From CAZCBN01 sp964496975 (GTDB lineage Bacteria > Planctomycetota > Phycisphaerae > Phycisphaerales > UBA1924), in the NCBI GenBank assembly GCA_964496975.1, contig CAZCBN010000105.1:1-11517 (forward strand): a stretch of DNA of 11,517 bases. Reading direction: 5' to 3'. Positions within the stretch are counted from its first letter, which is position 1. The number at the start of each line of letters is the position of its first letter. The notes beneath the pieces are model-generated. The model was not told where the DNA came from. It searched no databases and saw nothing but the letters and a program-made list of their open reading frames with translations. Of this stretch, positions 6,283 to 11,517 are shown one piece after another. Made by a program: the position numbers and the translations under genes.

Positions 6283-7788
6283 ATGAAACTGCGCACGAAA
6301 CTCACCGCGATCCTTCTGCTGCTGGTGGCGCCCCCGACGCTGCTGACGTACCGCGCGAACCGCGACTCGGTGGACGGCACGCGCGAGGTGCTCGCGGCGA
6401 GGGTGCGGCGGGAACTGGAAGAACGCGTGCGGCATGACTTTGCCGAGGCGGTGGCCGACGCGCGCGTGGACGCCGAGGCGGTGCGGCGCGAGGCGGAGAC
6501 GGCGGTGCGGCTCGCGGCGGCGGTGGTGCGGCAGGCGGCGGCGGGGCCGGCGCCGGTGTTCCGCGGGTGGGACGGGCCGGGCCGCGGGGCGGAGCAGGCG
6601 TGGCGGCTTGGGTCGGTGCCGGGCGTGGACCGCGCGGAGGCGACGGTGAACCGCGACGCGGCGGCGCTGTGGCGGGCCGCGCCGCTGCTGGAGGCGGCGC
6701 AGCGCGCGGGGCCGGCGGGCGGATCAGGCCCGGGGCCGCGGGCGATGGGCGGGCAGTTGATCGCGATGCGCAGCGGCGTCTGGCTCTGGGTGGGCGGCGG
6801 GGGCGACGCGGCGGACGCGCCGACGGCGGAGGCGGACGAGCCGCGGGCCGCGGCGTGGTATCAGCAGGCCGAGGCCGCGGGAACGCTCGGCTGGACCGCC
6901 GACTGGGAGGGTCCGCTGTCGGCGGGCAAGGTGCCGGCGGCGGGGACGGGCGCGTTCATGATGGTGTGCGCGGCGCCGATCTTTGCGGACGATGGCTCGG
7001 TGATCGGGGTGGCGTCGGCGCGGCTGCCGCTGCGCGGGGTGCTGTGGTCGCTGCGGCCGCCGGGGCCTCTGGGGATCGACGCGACACTGCACGCGGCGGC
7101 GCTGGCGGGGGCCGCGGGGCCGGCACCGAAGGCGGTGTCGATCGCGGTGGCCGAGCGGGCGGGGGACGACGGGCGGCCGGCGTGGCGCGACCTGACGCCG
7201 CCCGCGGCGCTGCCGGCGCCCGGGGAGGTGGGCGAGGAGCTGGCACGGCAGATGGCGGCGGGCGAGGGGGGCGTGGTGGTGTCGCGCGGGGCGGGCGCTG
7301 GGTTGGGCGCTGGGTCGGGGGCGGGAGGGGCCGGGGGCAGGCGGCTCTGGGTGCACGCGCCGCTGGGCTTTGGGGTGCACGCGGTGCTGACGGGGCCGGC
7401 GGACGTGTCGCTCGCGGGGGCGCAGCGCGTGGATGAAGACTTTGCGGCGCTGTCGCGCACGCTGTTCCGGCACGCGGCGTTCGCGGCGAGCCTGGCGGCG
7501 GCGGCGGCCGTGGTGGTGGCGTACGCCACGGCGCGGCACGTGAGCGGCCCGGCCAAGCGCATGGCGCACGCGGTGCGCACGCTGGCGGCGGGTGGCAACG
7601 TGGAGCCGCTGCGGGTGCGCGGGCGCGACGAGCTGCGCAAGCTCGCAGATAGCTTCAACGAGGCGCTGCGGCACCTGCGGCCCGAGGGCGCGGCGGGTGG
7701 GCCGCCGGCGGCGGGCCCGCCGGTCACGGGCCACGGGGCGGCCGCGGAGACGCCGGCGCCGGACGCGGGAACGGGCGCGGCCCGATAG
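6283..7788 (+). CDS. Membrane-anchored Cache-like/HAMP protein without output domain
   Basis: 501 residues. MKLRTKLTAILLLLVAPPTLL forms an N-terminal transmembrane anchor (about 7-22). About 375 residues outside the membrane follow, then a second membrane helix (about 398-418) and a HAMP-like segment (about 418-468) with the typical ending RDELRKLADSFNEAL. The outer region resembles a double-Cache sensor: WYQQAEAAGTLGW, then APIFADDGSVIGVASARLPL, the usual order in such domains. A Gly/Ala-rich linker lies near 340-355. After HAMP there are only about 35 disordered Pro/Gly/Ala-rich residues, with no kinase, GGDEF, PP2C or chemoreceptor domain. The downstream DNA (113 bp, then a convergent gene) has no room for one. 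It may be a stand-alone sensor or one that signals through a partner. The Cache assignment is by motif only, and the architecture is the firmer part. Confidence 0.75.
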   Translation: MKLRTKLTAILLLLVAPPTLLTYRANRDSVDGTREVLAARVRRELEERVRHDFAEAVADARVDAEAVRREAETAVRLAAAVVRQAAAGPAPVFRGWDGPGRGAEQAWRLGSVPGVDRAEATVNRDAAALWRAAPLLEAAQRAGPAGGSGPGPRAMGGQLIAMRSGVWLWVGGGGDAADAPTAEADEPRAAAWYQQAEAAGTLGWTADWEGPLSAGKVPAAGTGAFMMVCAAPIFADDGSVIGVASARLPLRGVLWSLRPPGPLGIDATLHAAALAGAAGPAPKAVSIAVAERAGDDGRPAWRDLTPPAALPAPGEVGEELARQMAAGEGGVVVSRGAGAGLGAGSGAGGAGGRRLWVHAPLGFGVHAVLTGPADVSLAGAQRVDEDFAALSRTLFRHAAFAASLAAAAAVVVAYATARHVSGPAKRMAHAVRTLAAGGNVEPLRVRGRDELRKLADSFNEALRHLRPEGAAGGPPAAGPPVTGHGAAAETPAPDAGTGAAR

Positions 7789-7843
7789 GGGTCACGCCGG
7801 TGCGATTGGGCGTTGGCCTCGGTGCGGTTGTGTGGTGATGCCG

Positions 7844-7857
7844 GCCCCGGTCGGGGC
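7844..7857. terminator. Weak hairpin between convergent genes
   Basis: GCCCC, loop GGTC, GGGGC lies between the stop of the HAMP gene (7788) and the stop of the convergent tetR gene (7902). A terminator serving both genes would be expected here, but there is no T run on either strand and the stem is only 5 bp. The remaining bases of the 113-bp gap show nothing else. Confidence 0.25.
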
Positions 7858-7901
7858 GGGTGGTTCGGCGGCCGCGGGAGTGGGGTCCGAAGAACGCCGG
7901 C

Positions 7902-8564
7902 TCAGCGGACGGCGGTGAGGGCCGCGGCGCCGTTTTCAACGGCGTGAGCGTGGCCGTTGAGGTGCGGCGTGTGCGTTGTGTGGGTGGTGAGGTGGGGCCG
8001 GCCGTGGAGGGCGGCGTTGAGGAACTCGGTGGCCGCGGCGGAGGCGACGTCGGTCGCGGCGTCGCTGCCGTTGAGCGGGCTGATGGCGGAGGCGCCGGCG
8101 ATGAGGAGGACGAGCCGCTCGGCGAGGACGCGCGGCTGGACGACGCCGGCCTCGCGGGCGAGGGCCTCGGCGTAGTCGGTGACGCGCTCGTAGTGCTCGG
8201 CGGCGGCACGGCGGGCGGGGCTCTCGGGCGAGGTGAACTCGGCCCCGGCGCGGAGGAAGACGCACACCAGGCGGTCGCGCTCGCGGCACTCCTGCAGGAT
8301 GAGCCGCACGAGGGCGCGGAGGCGCTCGGCCGGCTCGGACGAGGAACGCTCGACCTCGGCGACGAAGGCGGCCAGCGCGTGCTGGTGCATCCGGCGGACG
8401 GCCTCGAGGACCAGCTCGTCCTTGCTCTTAAAGTGGTTGTAGAGGGTCATTTTGGCGACGCCCGCCTCAGAGAGGATGCGCTCAATGCCGACGGCGCGAT
8501 AGCCCTCGGCCTTGAACAGGCGAACGGCCGCTTCGATCAGATGCTCCCGCTTCGACAAGTCCAC
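7902..8564 (-). CDS. TetR/AcrR-family transcriptional regulator
   Basis: 220 residues. The N-terminal TetR DNA-binding domain covers about residues 6-52, with the helix-turn-helix VGIERILSEAGVAKMTLYNHF followed by KSKDELV, a very typical signature. Residues 60-185 form the variable helical ligand-binding and dimer part, whose ligand cannot be read from sequence. The last 35 residues are unusual, with seven histidines between 187 and 207 alternating with Thr and Pro. The start is GTG 8562-8564, supported by AAGGAG (minus strand, 8572-8577) 7 nt upstream and by the normal family N-terminus. A 7-bp inverted repeat overlaps the start codon, suggesting autoregulation. The gene is divergent from trxA across 415 bp and convergent with the HAMP gene. 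Possible targets are itself and trxA, by position only. Confidence 0.92.
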   Translation of the reverse strand: MDLSKREHLIEAAVRLFKAEGYRAVGIERILSEAGVAKMTLYNHFKSKDELVLEAVRRMHQHALAAFVAEVERSSSEPAERLRALVRLILQECRERDRLVCVFLRAGAEFTSPESPARRAAAEHYERVTDYAEALAREAGVVQPRVLAERLVLLIAGASAISPLNGSDAATDVASAAATEFLNAALHGRPHLTTHTTHTPHLNGHAHAVENGAAALTAVR

Positions 8565-8588
8565 AGGGGTGCTCCTTCCGGTGTGGAC
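8559..8588 (-). promoter_or_regulatory. Inverted repeat spanning the tetR start codon and RBS
   Basis: GTCCACA (8559-8565), 16 nt, TGTGGAC (8582-8588). On the tetR message the GUG start lies in the 3' arm and AAGGAG in the loop. It could be a TetR operator used for autorepression or an mRNA hairpin that limits translation. A further TGTCCAC half-site lies at 8791-8797 on the trxA side. The arms are perfect, but the function is inferred. Confidence 0.4.
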
Positions 8589-8979
8589 AACTGCTCTCGC
8601 CGGTGGTTTCCTCCCGGTCTTTGAAAACTCCTGACATGATTTTGTTGGTTTCGACGCCCGAGAATGTCCGTTTTCTCAATCGTTGTGCCGCGGGAGTTTG
8701 GGGGTGCGACGCGATGCGCTTCGCGGGGCCTGCGGGAACGCGGCGACGAGGCCGCAGCGGAAGTTTGGCGAGGCTCGGAATAGACCACTCTGTCCACCCG
8801 TTGACCATGGGCCGAGCCACACCGGCCCGGCCGCACCGAGCCGCCCCGGACGTGTTGAAGGGACCGCGGGCCGTCGGGCGGATTGGTCTGAATGGAGCCC
8901 GGAACCGGGCGAAGGACAGCAGCACCCACGCCCGCGGCCCGACGTTCAAGCGTCGCCGCGGCGTTGCGAGGAACACACC
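8565..8979. other. Divergent tetR-trxA intergenic region
   Basis: 415 bp with no convincing gene: frames here read as Arg/Pro/Gly-rich and lack start signals. It contains the least GC-rich DNA of the window (about 8619-8650 and 8660-8685), a likely place for promoters of one or both genes, though no clear -35/-10 pair is visible. Palindromes seen are the start-codon repeat (8559-8588), GAGAA-N8-TTCTC at 8660-8677 and GCCCGG-AA-CCGGGC at 8897-8910. Any could be operator sites. Confidence 0.45.
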
Positions 8980-9336
8980 ATGGCGAGCGCTCACACGAAG
9001 CAGTTCACGACGGAGTCCTTTGATCAGGAGGTGCTGGCGAGCGGGACGCCGGTGCTGGTTGATTTCTGGGCGCCCTGGTGCGGGCCGTGCCGGGCGATCG
9101 CCCCGACGATCGACGCGTTGGCGGACGAGGCGCAGGGGCGGTACGTGGTGGGCAAGGTGAACGTGGACGACGCACCGGCGCTGGCGAGCCGGTACGGTGT
9201 GCAGTCCATCCCCACGATTCTGGTGATTGTGAACGGGCAGGTGGCGGAGCGGCTGGTCGGGCTGCGGCCGAAGGACCAGCTGCTGGCGGCGTTGGAACGG
9301 GCCGGCGCGGGGGCCGCGACGGGTTCCGGTCGGTAA
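8980..9336 (+). CDS. trxA: Thioredoxin
   Basis: A small cytoplasmic dithiol oxidoreductase that reduces protein disulfides with electrons from thioredoxin reductase. 118 residues, close to the usual 105-110. The single thioredoxin fold carries the canonical active site WCGPC at 33-37 (Cys34, Cys37) in VDFWAPWCGPC, and the cis-proline in SIPT (Pro78). The buried Asp28 of VLVDFWA is present. There is no signal peptide or membrane anchor. The start is ATG 8980 (MASAHTKQF), preceded by GAGGAA 6 nt upstream. The frame stays open to 8683, but that part does not resemble thioredoxin. The last dozen residues (AGAGAATGSGR) are a small low-complexity tail. Its neighbour across the divergent region is a TetR regulator, and the next gene downstream lies 198 bp away behind hairpins, so trxA is probably transcribed alone. 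Confidence 0.95.
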   Translation: MASAHTKQFTTESFDQEVLASGTPVLVDFWAPWCGPCRAIAPTIDALADEAQGRYVVGKVNVDDAPALASRYGVQSIPTILVIVNGQVAERLVGLRPKDQLLAALERAGAGAATGSGR

Positions 9337-9352
9337 CGAGCCGAGGCCCCGG

Positions 9353-9368
9353 GGGCGAGCGATCGCCC
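9353..9368 (+). terminator. Possible trxA terminator hairpin
   Basis: GGGCGA, loop GCGA, TCGCCC begins 16 bp after the trxA stop and is followed by TTGTC. Two G-T pairs could lengthen the stem. The short T-containing tail is weak for an intrinsic terminator, but its position directly after the gene fits. Confidence 0.35.
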
Positions 9369-9384
9369 TTGTCGGGTGGCCACG

Positions 9385-9412
9385 GGCCCGGGCGGCGAGC
9401 GCCGCGCGGGCC
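9385..9412. other. GC-rich hairpin in trxA-hydrolase spacer
   Basis: GGCCCG-G-GCGGC, loop GAGC, GCCGC-G-CGGGCC: eleven pairs interrupted by a single G/G mismatch. It is the second of three hairpins in the 198-bp gap. No T run follows. It may act with its neighbours as a transcription boundary or stabilise an mRNA end. Confidence 0.45.
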
Positions 9413-9458
9413 GCGATTCGAACGCATGGCGGTGAGGCGTGTGGCCCCGCGTCGCCTT

Positions 9459-9491
9459 CGACGCGAGCGCGGTTGTTCCGCGCTCGCGTCG
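9459..9491. other. Perfect 14-bp stem hairpin upstream of hydrolase gene
   Basis: The arms 9459-9472 (CGACGCGAGCGCGG) and 9478-9491 are exactly complementary over 14 bp around a 5-nt TTGTT loop. It ends 43 bp before the hydrolase ATG. It is too long and perfect to dismiss as GC-rich chance. The lack of a T run argues against a standard terminator. It may be a bidirectional block, an attenuator-like 5' leader element or a protein-binding site. Confidence 0.6.
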
Positions 9492-9534
9492 TGGGATGCC
9501 GCGGGCCACGCCCACCGCGAGAAGGAGTTGGACC

Positions 9535-10593
9535 ATGGTGCGGGATCTCGTGCGGCGGGTGGCTGGGGGTGCTCGGGCGGACGGGGGGGCGAAGGGCCGG
9601 GGCGCTCGCTGGGCCGCGGGGGCGTGGCTGGCGGGCGCGGCGCTGCTGACGGCGTGGAGCCCGGCGACGGCGACCGCGGCGGGCGGGGGCCACGGCGACG
9701 ACGCGCCGCGGCGCGTCTTCACGCGGAGCATTGAGATCAACGGGGTGAAGGTGGCGTATCGCGAGGCGGGGGCGGACCGGCGCGACGAGGGCGAGCCGGT
9801 GATCGTGCTGCTGCACGGGTTCCCGACCTCGAGCCACATGTTCCGGGAGCTGATCCCCAAGCTGGCGGACGAGTACCGGGTGATCGCGCCGGACTACCCG
9901 GGGTATGGGCTGTCGGACGCGCCGAGCGTGGACGCGTTCCAGTACACGTTTGACAACCTGTCGAAGGTGGTCGACGAGCTGTTGCAGAAGGTGGGCGCGG
10001 ACGAGTACGTGCTGTACGTGCAGGACTACGGGGCGCCGGTGGGGTATCGCATCGCGGTGCGGCACCCCGAGCGGGTGCGCGGGCTGATCGTGCAGAACGG
10101 CAACGCGTACGAAGAGGGCCTGCCCGACAGCTTCTGGGGCGACATCAAGAAGGACTGGGCGGCGAAGACGGACGCGACGCGCGACGCGCTGCGATCCGTG
10201 CTGACGCTCGAGGCGACCAAGTGGCAGTACTTCACCGGGGCCCGCGAGCCGGACGCGATCAGCCCGGACAACTGGCTGGTGATCCAGCCCCTGCTGGACC
10301 GGCCGGGGAACCAGGAGATCCAGCTCGCGCTGTTCCGCGACTACGGCAGCAACCCGCCGCTGTACCCGTCGTGGCAGGCGTACTTCCGCGAGCACCAGCC
10401 GCCGACGCTGATCACGTGGGGGCGGCACGACCCGATCTTCCCGGCCGAGGGGGCGTGGCCCTACCTGCGCGACCTGAAGCACGCGGAGCTGCACCTGCTG
10501 GACACGGGGCACTTCGCGCTGGAAGAGGACGTGGACGTGATCTCGCACCTCATCCGCCGGTTCTTGGCGGAGAAGGTCGTGAAGAACGACTGA
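9535..10593 (+). CDS. Exported alpha/beta hydrolase, epoxide hydrolase/haloalkane dehalogenase type
   Basis: 352 residues. An N-terminal export signal (positively charged to residue 25, hydrophobic 26-41, likely cleavage after ATA near 48) precedes an alpha/beta-hydrolase fold. The oxyanion motif HGFP is at 94-97, DYPGYGLSD at 120-128, and the nucleophile elbow YVQDYGAPVG puts Asp164 as nucleophile. The likely acid is Asp299 in ITWGRHDPIF and the catalytic base is His326 in DTGHFALEE. An aspartate in the elbow points to epoxide hydrolases or dehalogenases and away from serine esterases. The segment LIVQNGNAYEEGL matches a subgroup usually annotated as epoxide hydrolase. Substrate is unknown. 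ATG 9535 has AAGGAG 7 nt upstream, while the open frame back to 9439 crosses the hairpin at 9459-9491. An extracytoplasmic location is inferred from the leader and is unusual for the subgroup. Confidence 0.88.
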   Translation: MVRDLVRRVAGGARADGGAKGRGARWAAGAWLAGAALLTAWSPATATAAGGGHGDDAPRRVFTRSIEINGVKVAYREAGADRRDEGEPVIVLLHGFPTSSHMFRELIPKLADEYRVIAPDYPGYGLSDAPSVDAFQYTFDNLSKVVDELLQKVGADEYVLYVQDYGAPVGYRIAVRHPERVRGLIVQNGNAYEEGLPDSFWGDIKKDWAAKTDATRDALRSVLTLEATKWQYFTGAREPDAISPDNWLVIQPLLDRPGNQEIQLALFRDYGSNPPLYPSWQAYFREHQPPTLITWGRHDPIFPAEGAWPYLRDLKHAELHLLDTGHFALEEDVDVISHLIRRFLAEKVVKND

Positions 10594-10632
10594 CCGCGGG
10601 GCGTTGGCGCTGAGGGGGCGAGCGCGAGAGAT

Positions 10633-10655
10633 GGCGCAGGCGTCCAGCCTGTGCC
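10633..10655. repeat. 23-nt hairpin repeat, unit 1
   Basis: GGCGCAGGCG-TCC-AGCCTGTGCC: 10-nt arms around a 3-nt loop with two mismatched pairs. It forms a pair with unit 2 through the 9-nt spacer ATTCTTGGT, the same pairing as units 5 and 6. Confidence 0.8.
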
Positions 10656-10664
10656 ATTCTTGGT

Positions 10665-10687
10665 GGCACAGGTTTTCAACCTGTGCC
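10665..10687. repeat. 23-nt hairpin repeat, unit 2
   Basis: GGCACAGGTT-TTC-AACCTGTGCC, a perfect 10-bp stem. Together with 8 nt upstream it is identical over 31 nt to 11467-11497 (unit 6). Compared with unit 3, stem pair 9 changes from C-G to T-A with both sides altered, showing the stem is maintained. Confidence 0.85.
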
Positions 10688-10714
10688 GAGCGGGGTGAAT
10701 GTTGGGTACCGCTC

Positions 10715-10737
10715 GGCACAGGCTGCAAGCCTGTGCC
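10715..10737. repeat. 23-nt hairpin repeat, unit 3
   Basis: GGCACAGGCT-GCA-AGCCTGTGCC, a perfect 10-bp stem with a 3-nt loop. It lies 27 nt after unit 2 and is followed by ACCT, as is unit 4. Confidence 0.85.
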
Positions 10738-10747
10738 ACCTTGGAAC

Positions 10748-10770
10748 AGCACGGGCTGCAAGCCTGTGCC
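10748..10770. repeat. 23-nt hairpin repeat, unit 4 (degenerate left arm)
   Basis: AGCACGGGCT-GCA-AGCCTGTGCC. The right arm and loop equal unit 3 and the left arm has two substitutions. It ends 59 bp before the DUF1348 ATG. Confidence 0.75.
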
Positions 10771-10829
10771 ACCTGACACGATCTGCACTGGCCCGCGGCC
10801 CGGCCGCGGAGACCACAAGGAGCACACCC

Positions 10830-11429
10830 ATGGCCAGCCCGACCGACATCCGCCCCCCCTTCACGCACGAGACCGCGCTGGCGAAGGTGAAGGCGGCGGA
10901 GAACGCGTGGAACAGCCGCGACCCGCAGCGCGTGGCGCTCGCGTACAGCGAGGACACGCGGTGGCGGAACCGCGCGGAGTTTCTCAACGGGCGCGAGGAA
11001 GTGCGGGCGTTCCTCACGCGGAAGTGGCAGGGGGAGCGGAACTACCGGCTCATGAAGGAACTGTGGGCCTTTACCGGCAACCGCATCAGCGTGCGGTTTG
11101 AGTACGAGTGGCAGGACGCGGCGGGGCAGTGGCACCGCACGCACGGCAACGAGCAGTGGGAGTTCAACGACGACGGCCTGATGCGCCGCCGCGACATGAG
11201 CGCGAACGACTACCCGATCGCCGAGCACCAGCGGCGGCTCTTCCGCCCGGGCGAGGCGAGGCCCGCGGGCGTGAACGAGGCCGAGGTGATCGAGGTGGGT
11301 GAGGCCGCGCGCGACGAGCGGCACGTGAAGAGCATGCACGAGGGCGTCGAGACGTGGCACACGGAGTGCGCGTGCGAGCCCAGCGGCGCGTGGGCGGCGG
11401 CGGCGGAGGAACTGGGGATCAAGAAGTAA
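10830..11429 (+). CDS. DUF1348 / NTF2-like protein with C-terminal extension
   Basis: 199 residues. Residues about 8-140 match the DUF1348 group of the NTF2-like (SnoaL) fold: FTHETALAKVKAAENAWNSR, VALAYSEDTRWRNRAEF, FLTRKW, YRLMKELWAFTGNRISVRF, WEFNDDGLMRRR and NDYPIAE. The family's molecular function is not established. Members are small cone-shaped proteins of about 150 residues. The last 59 residues are an addition with H165, H170, H177, C180 and C182, a spacing that could bind a metal. ATG 10830 is supported by AAGGAG 7 nt upstream (10817-10822) and by the family N-terminus. The gene is bracketed by hairpin repeats on both sides, 59 bp upstream and 12 bp downstream. The upstream hydrolase ends 236 bp earlier. 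Confidence 0.88.
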   Translation: MASPTDIRPPFTHETALAKVKAAENAWNSRDPQRVALAYSEDTRWRNRAEFLNGREEVRAFLTRKWQGERNYRLMKELWAFTGNRISVRFEYEWQDAAGQWHRTHGNEQWEFNDDGLMRRRDMSANDYPIAEHQRRLFRPGEARPAGVNEAEVIEVGEAARDERHVKSMHEGVETWHTECACEPSGAWAAAAEELGIKK

Positions 11430-11441
11430 CGGGTTGCTGGT

Positions 11442-11464
11442 GGCACAGGCTTGCATCCTGTGCC
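11442..11464. repeat. 23-nt hairpin repeat, unit 5
   Basis: GGCACAGGCT-TGC-ATCCTGTGCC: 10-nt arms with one mismatch and a 3-nt loop, 12 bp after the DUF1348 stop. It may serve as the gene's 3' hairpin. Confidence 0.8.
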
Positions 11465-11474
11465 GGTTCTTGGT

Positions 11475-11497
11475 GGCACAGGTTTTCAACCTGTGCC
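11475..11497. repeat. 23-nt hairpin repeat, unit 6
   Basis: Identical to unit 2, including the preceding TTCTTGGT spacer. The following 20 nt (GGTCTGGGTGGATCTTGG) resemble the DNA after unit 2, so the repeated element is larger than the hairpins and runs off the window end. Confidence 0.85.
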
Positions 11498-11517
11498 GGT
11501 CTGGGTGGATCTTGGAT

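Larger units (their letters stand above)
10594..10829. other. Repeat-filled spacer between hydrolase and DUF1348 genes
   Basis: 236 bp. The centre carries four copies of a 23-nt hairpin repeat. The last 20 bp hold the AAGGAG site (10817-10822) of the next gene. Frames through the repeats translate to GTGCKPVPP-like peptides and are not genes. No clear terminator or promoter is seen outside the repeats. Confidence 0.5.

Noticed and set aside
5140..6435. Long minus-strand open frames opposite ppc
   Set aside because: Arg/Pro/His-rich shadows of a well-conserved PEP carboxylase, with no start signals.
3406..7788. A topA-ppc-HAMP operon
   Set aside because: Gaps are short, but the TAGGCTG motif before ppc and before the HAMP gene suggests separate promoters, and the functions are unrelated. 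Not excluded.
9400..9440. tRNA-like GTTCGAATC on the minus strand (T-loop look-alike)
   Set aside because: The bases either side do not form a 5-bp T stem and no acceptor or anticodon arm can be found.
10633..10770. CRISPR array
   Set aside because: The 23-nt units are self-complementary, spacers are short and uneven (9, 27, 10 nt), and no cas gene is present.
8482..10827. Very long minus-strand open frame (781 codons) over trxA and the hydrolase gene
   Set aside because: It is Arg/Pro-rich and antisense to two clear protein families. Long empty frames are expected at this GC content and codon bias.
7902..11429. A defence, toxin-antitoxin or mobile gene cluster
   Set aside because: All genes here fall into ordinary regulator, redox, hydrolase and NTF2-like families. 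No nuclease, integrase, transposase or toxin pair is visible.
10461..11489. Minus-strand frames with MKTCATKNRHRMQAC-type peptides
   Set aside because: They are translations of the hairpin repeats and antisense DUF1348 DNA. Such repeat-derived peptides are a common source of false gene calls.

Overview
This is an extremely GC-rich window with a strong excess of G over C on the + strand, especially through the first 6 kb. Many codons there end in G. The best guess for the source is a planctomycete, possibly class Phycisphaerae. The reasons are the base composition, the mix of genes with and without Shine-Dalgarno sites, and a family of 23-nt hairpin repeats of the form GGCACAGG-N7-CCTGTGCC, a type I associate with planctomycete genomes. 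This taxonomic call is an inference and no marker gene proves it.

Layout: 1-112 is a poly-G-dominated tract and 113-354 a G-rich leader. Then come topA (355-3363, +, DNA topoisomerase I with unusual low-complexity tails), ppc (3406-6216, +, phosphoenolpyruvate carboxylase) and a membrane-anchored Cache/HAMP-type protein with no output domain (6283-7788, +). A TetR-family regulator (7902-8564, -) converges on it. A 415-bp divergent intergenic region separates that regulator from trxA (8980-9336, +). A hairpin-rich spacer follows, then an exported alpha/beta hydrolase of the epoxide hydrolase/haloalkane dehalogenase type (9535-10593, +). Last is a DUF1348/NTF2-like protein with a C-terminal extension (10830-11429, +), bracketed by copies of the 23-nt hairpin repeat.

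The genes look mostly like independent transcription units, not one pathway. ppc is anaplerotic carbon metabolism, topA is DNA supercoiling and trxA is thiol redox balance. The last two genes are small stand-alone enzyme-like proteins. topA, ppc and the HAMP gene lack clear Shine-Dalgarno sites, and the last two share a TAGGCTG motif just upstream of ATG. tetR, trxA, the hydrolase and the DUF1348 gene all have AAGGAG/GAGGAA 6-7 nt before the start.

I see no defence system, prophage, CRISPR array, RNA gene or transposase. The most interesting signal is small-scale. Two 23-bp palindromic elements of one family sit in frame inside the conserved enzymes topA and ppc, in different codon phases. 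They show compensatory changes in the stem and a GTRG tetranucleotide on the minus strand, resembling REP elements or the Rickettsia palindromic elements that insert into genes.
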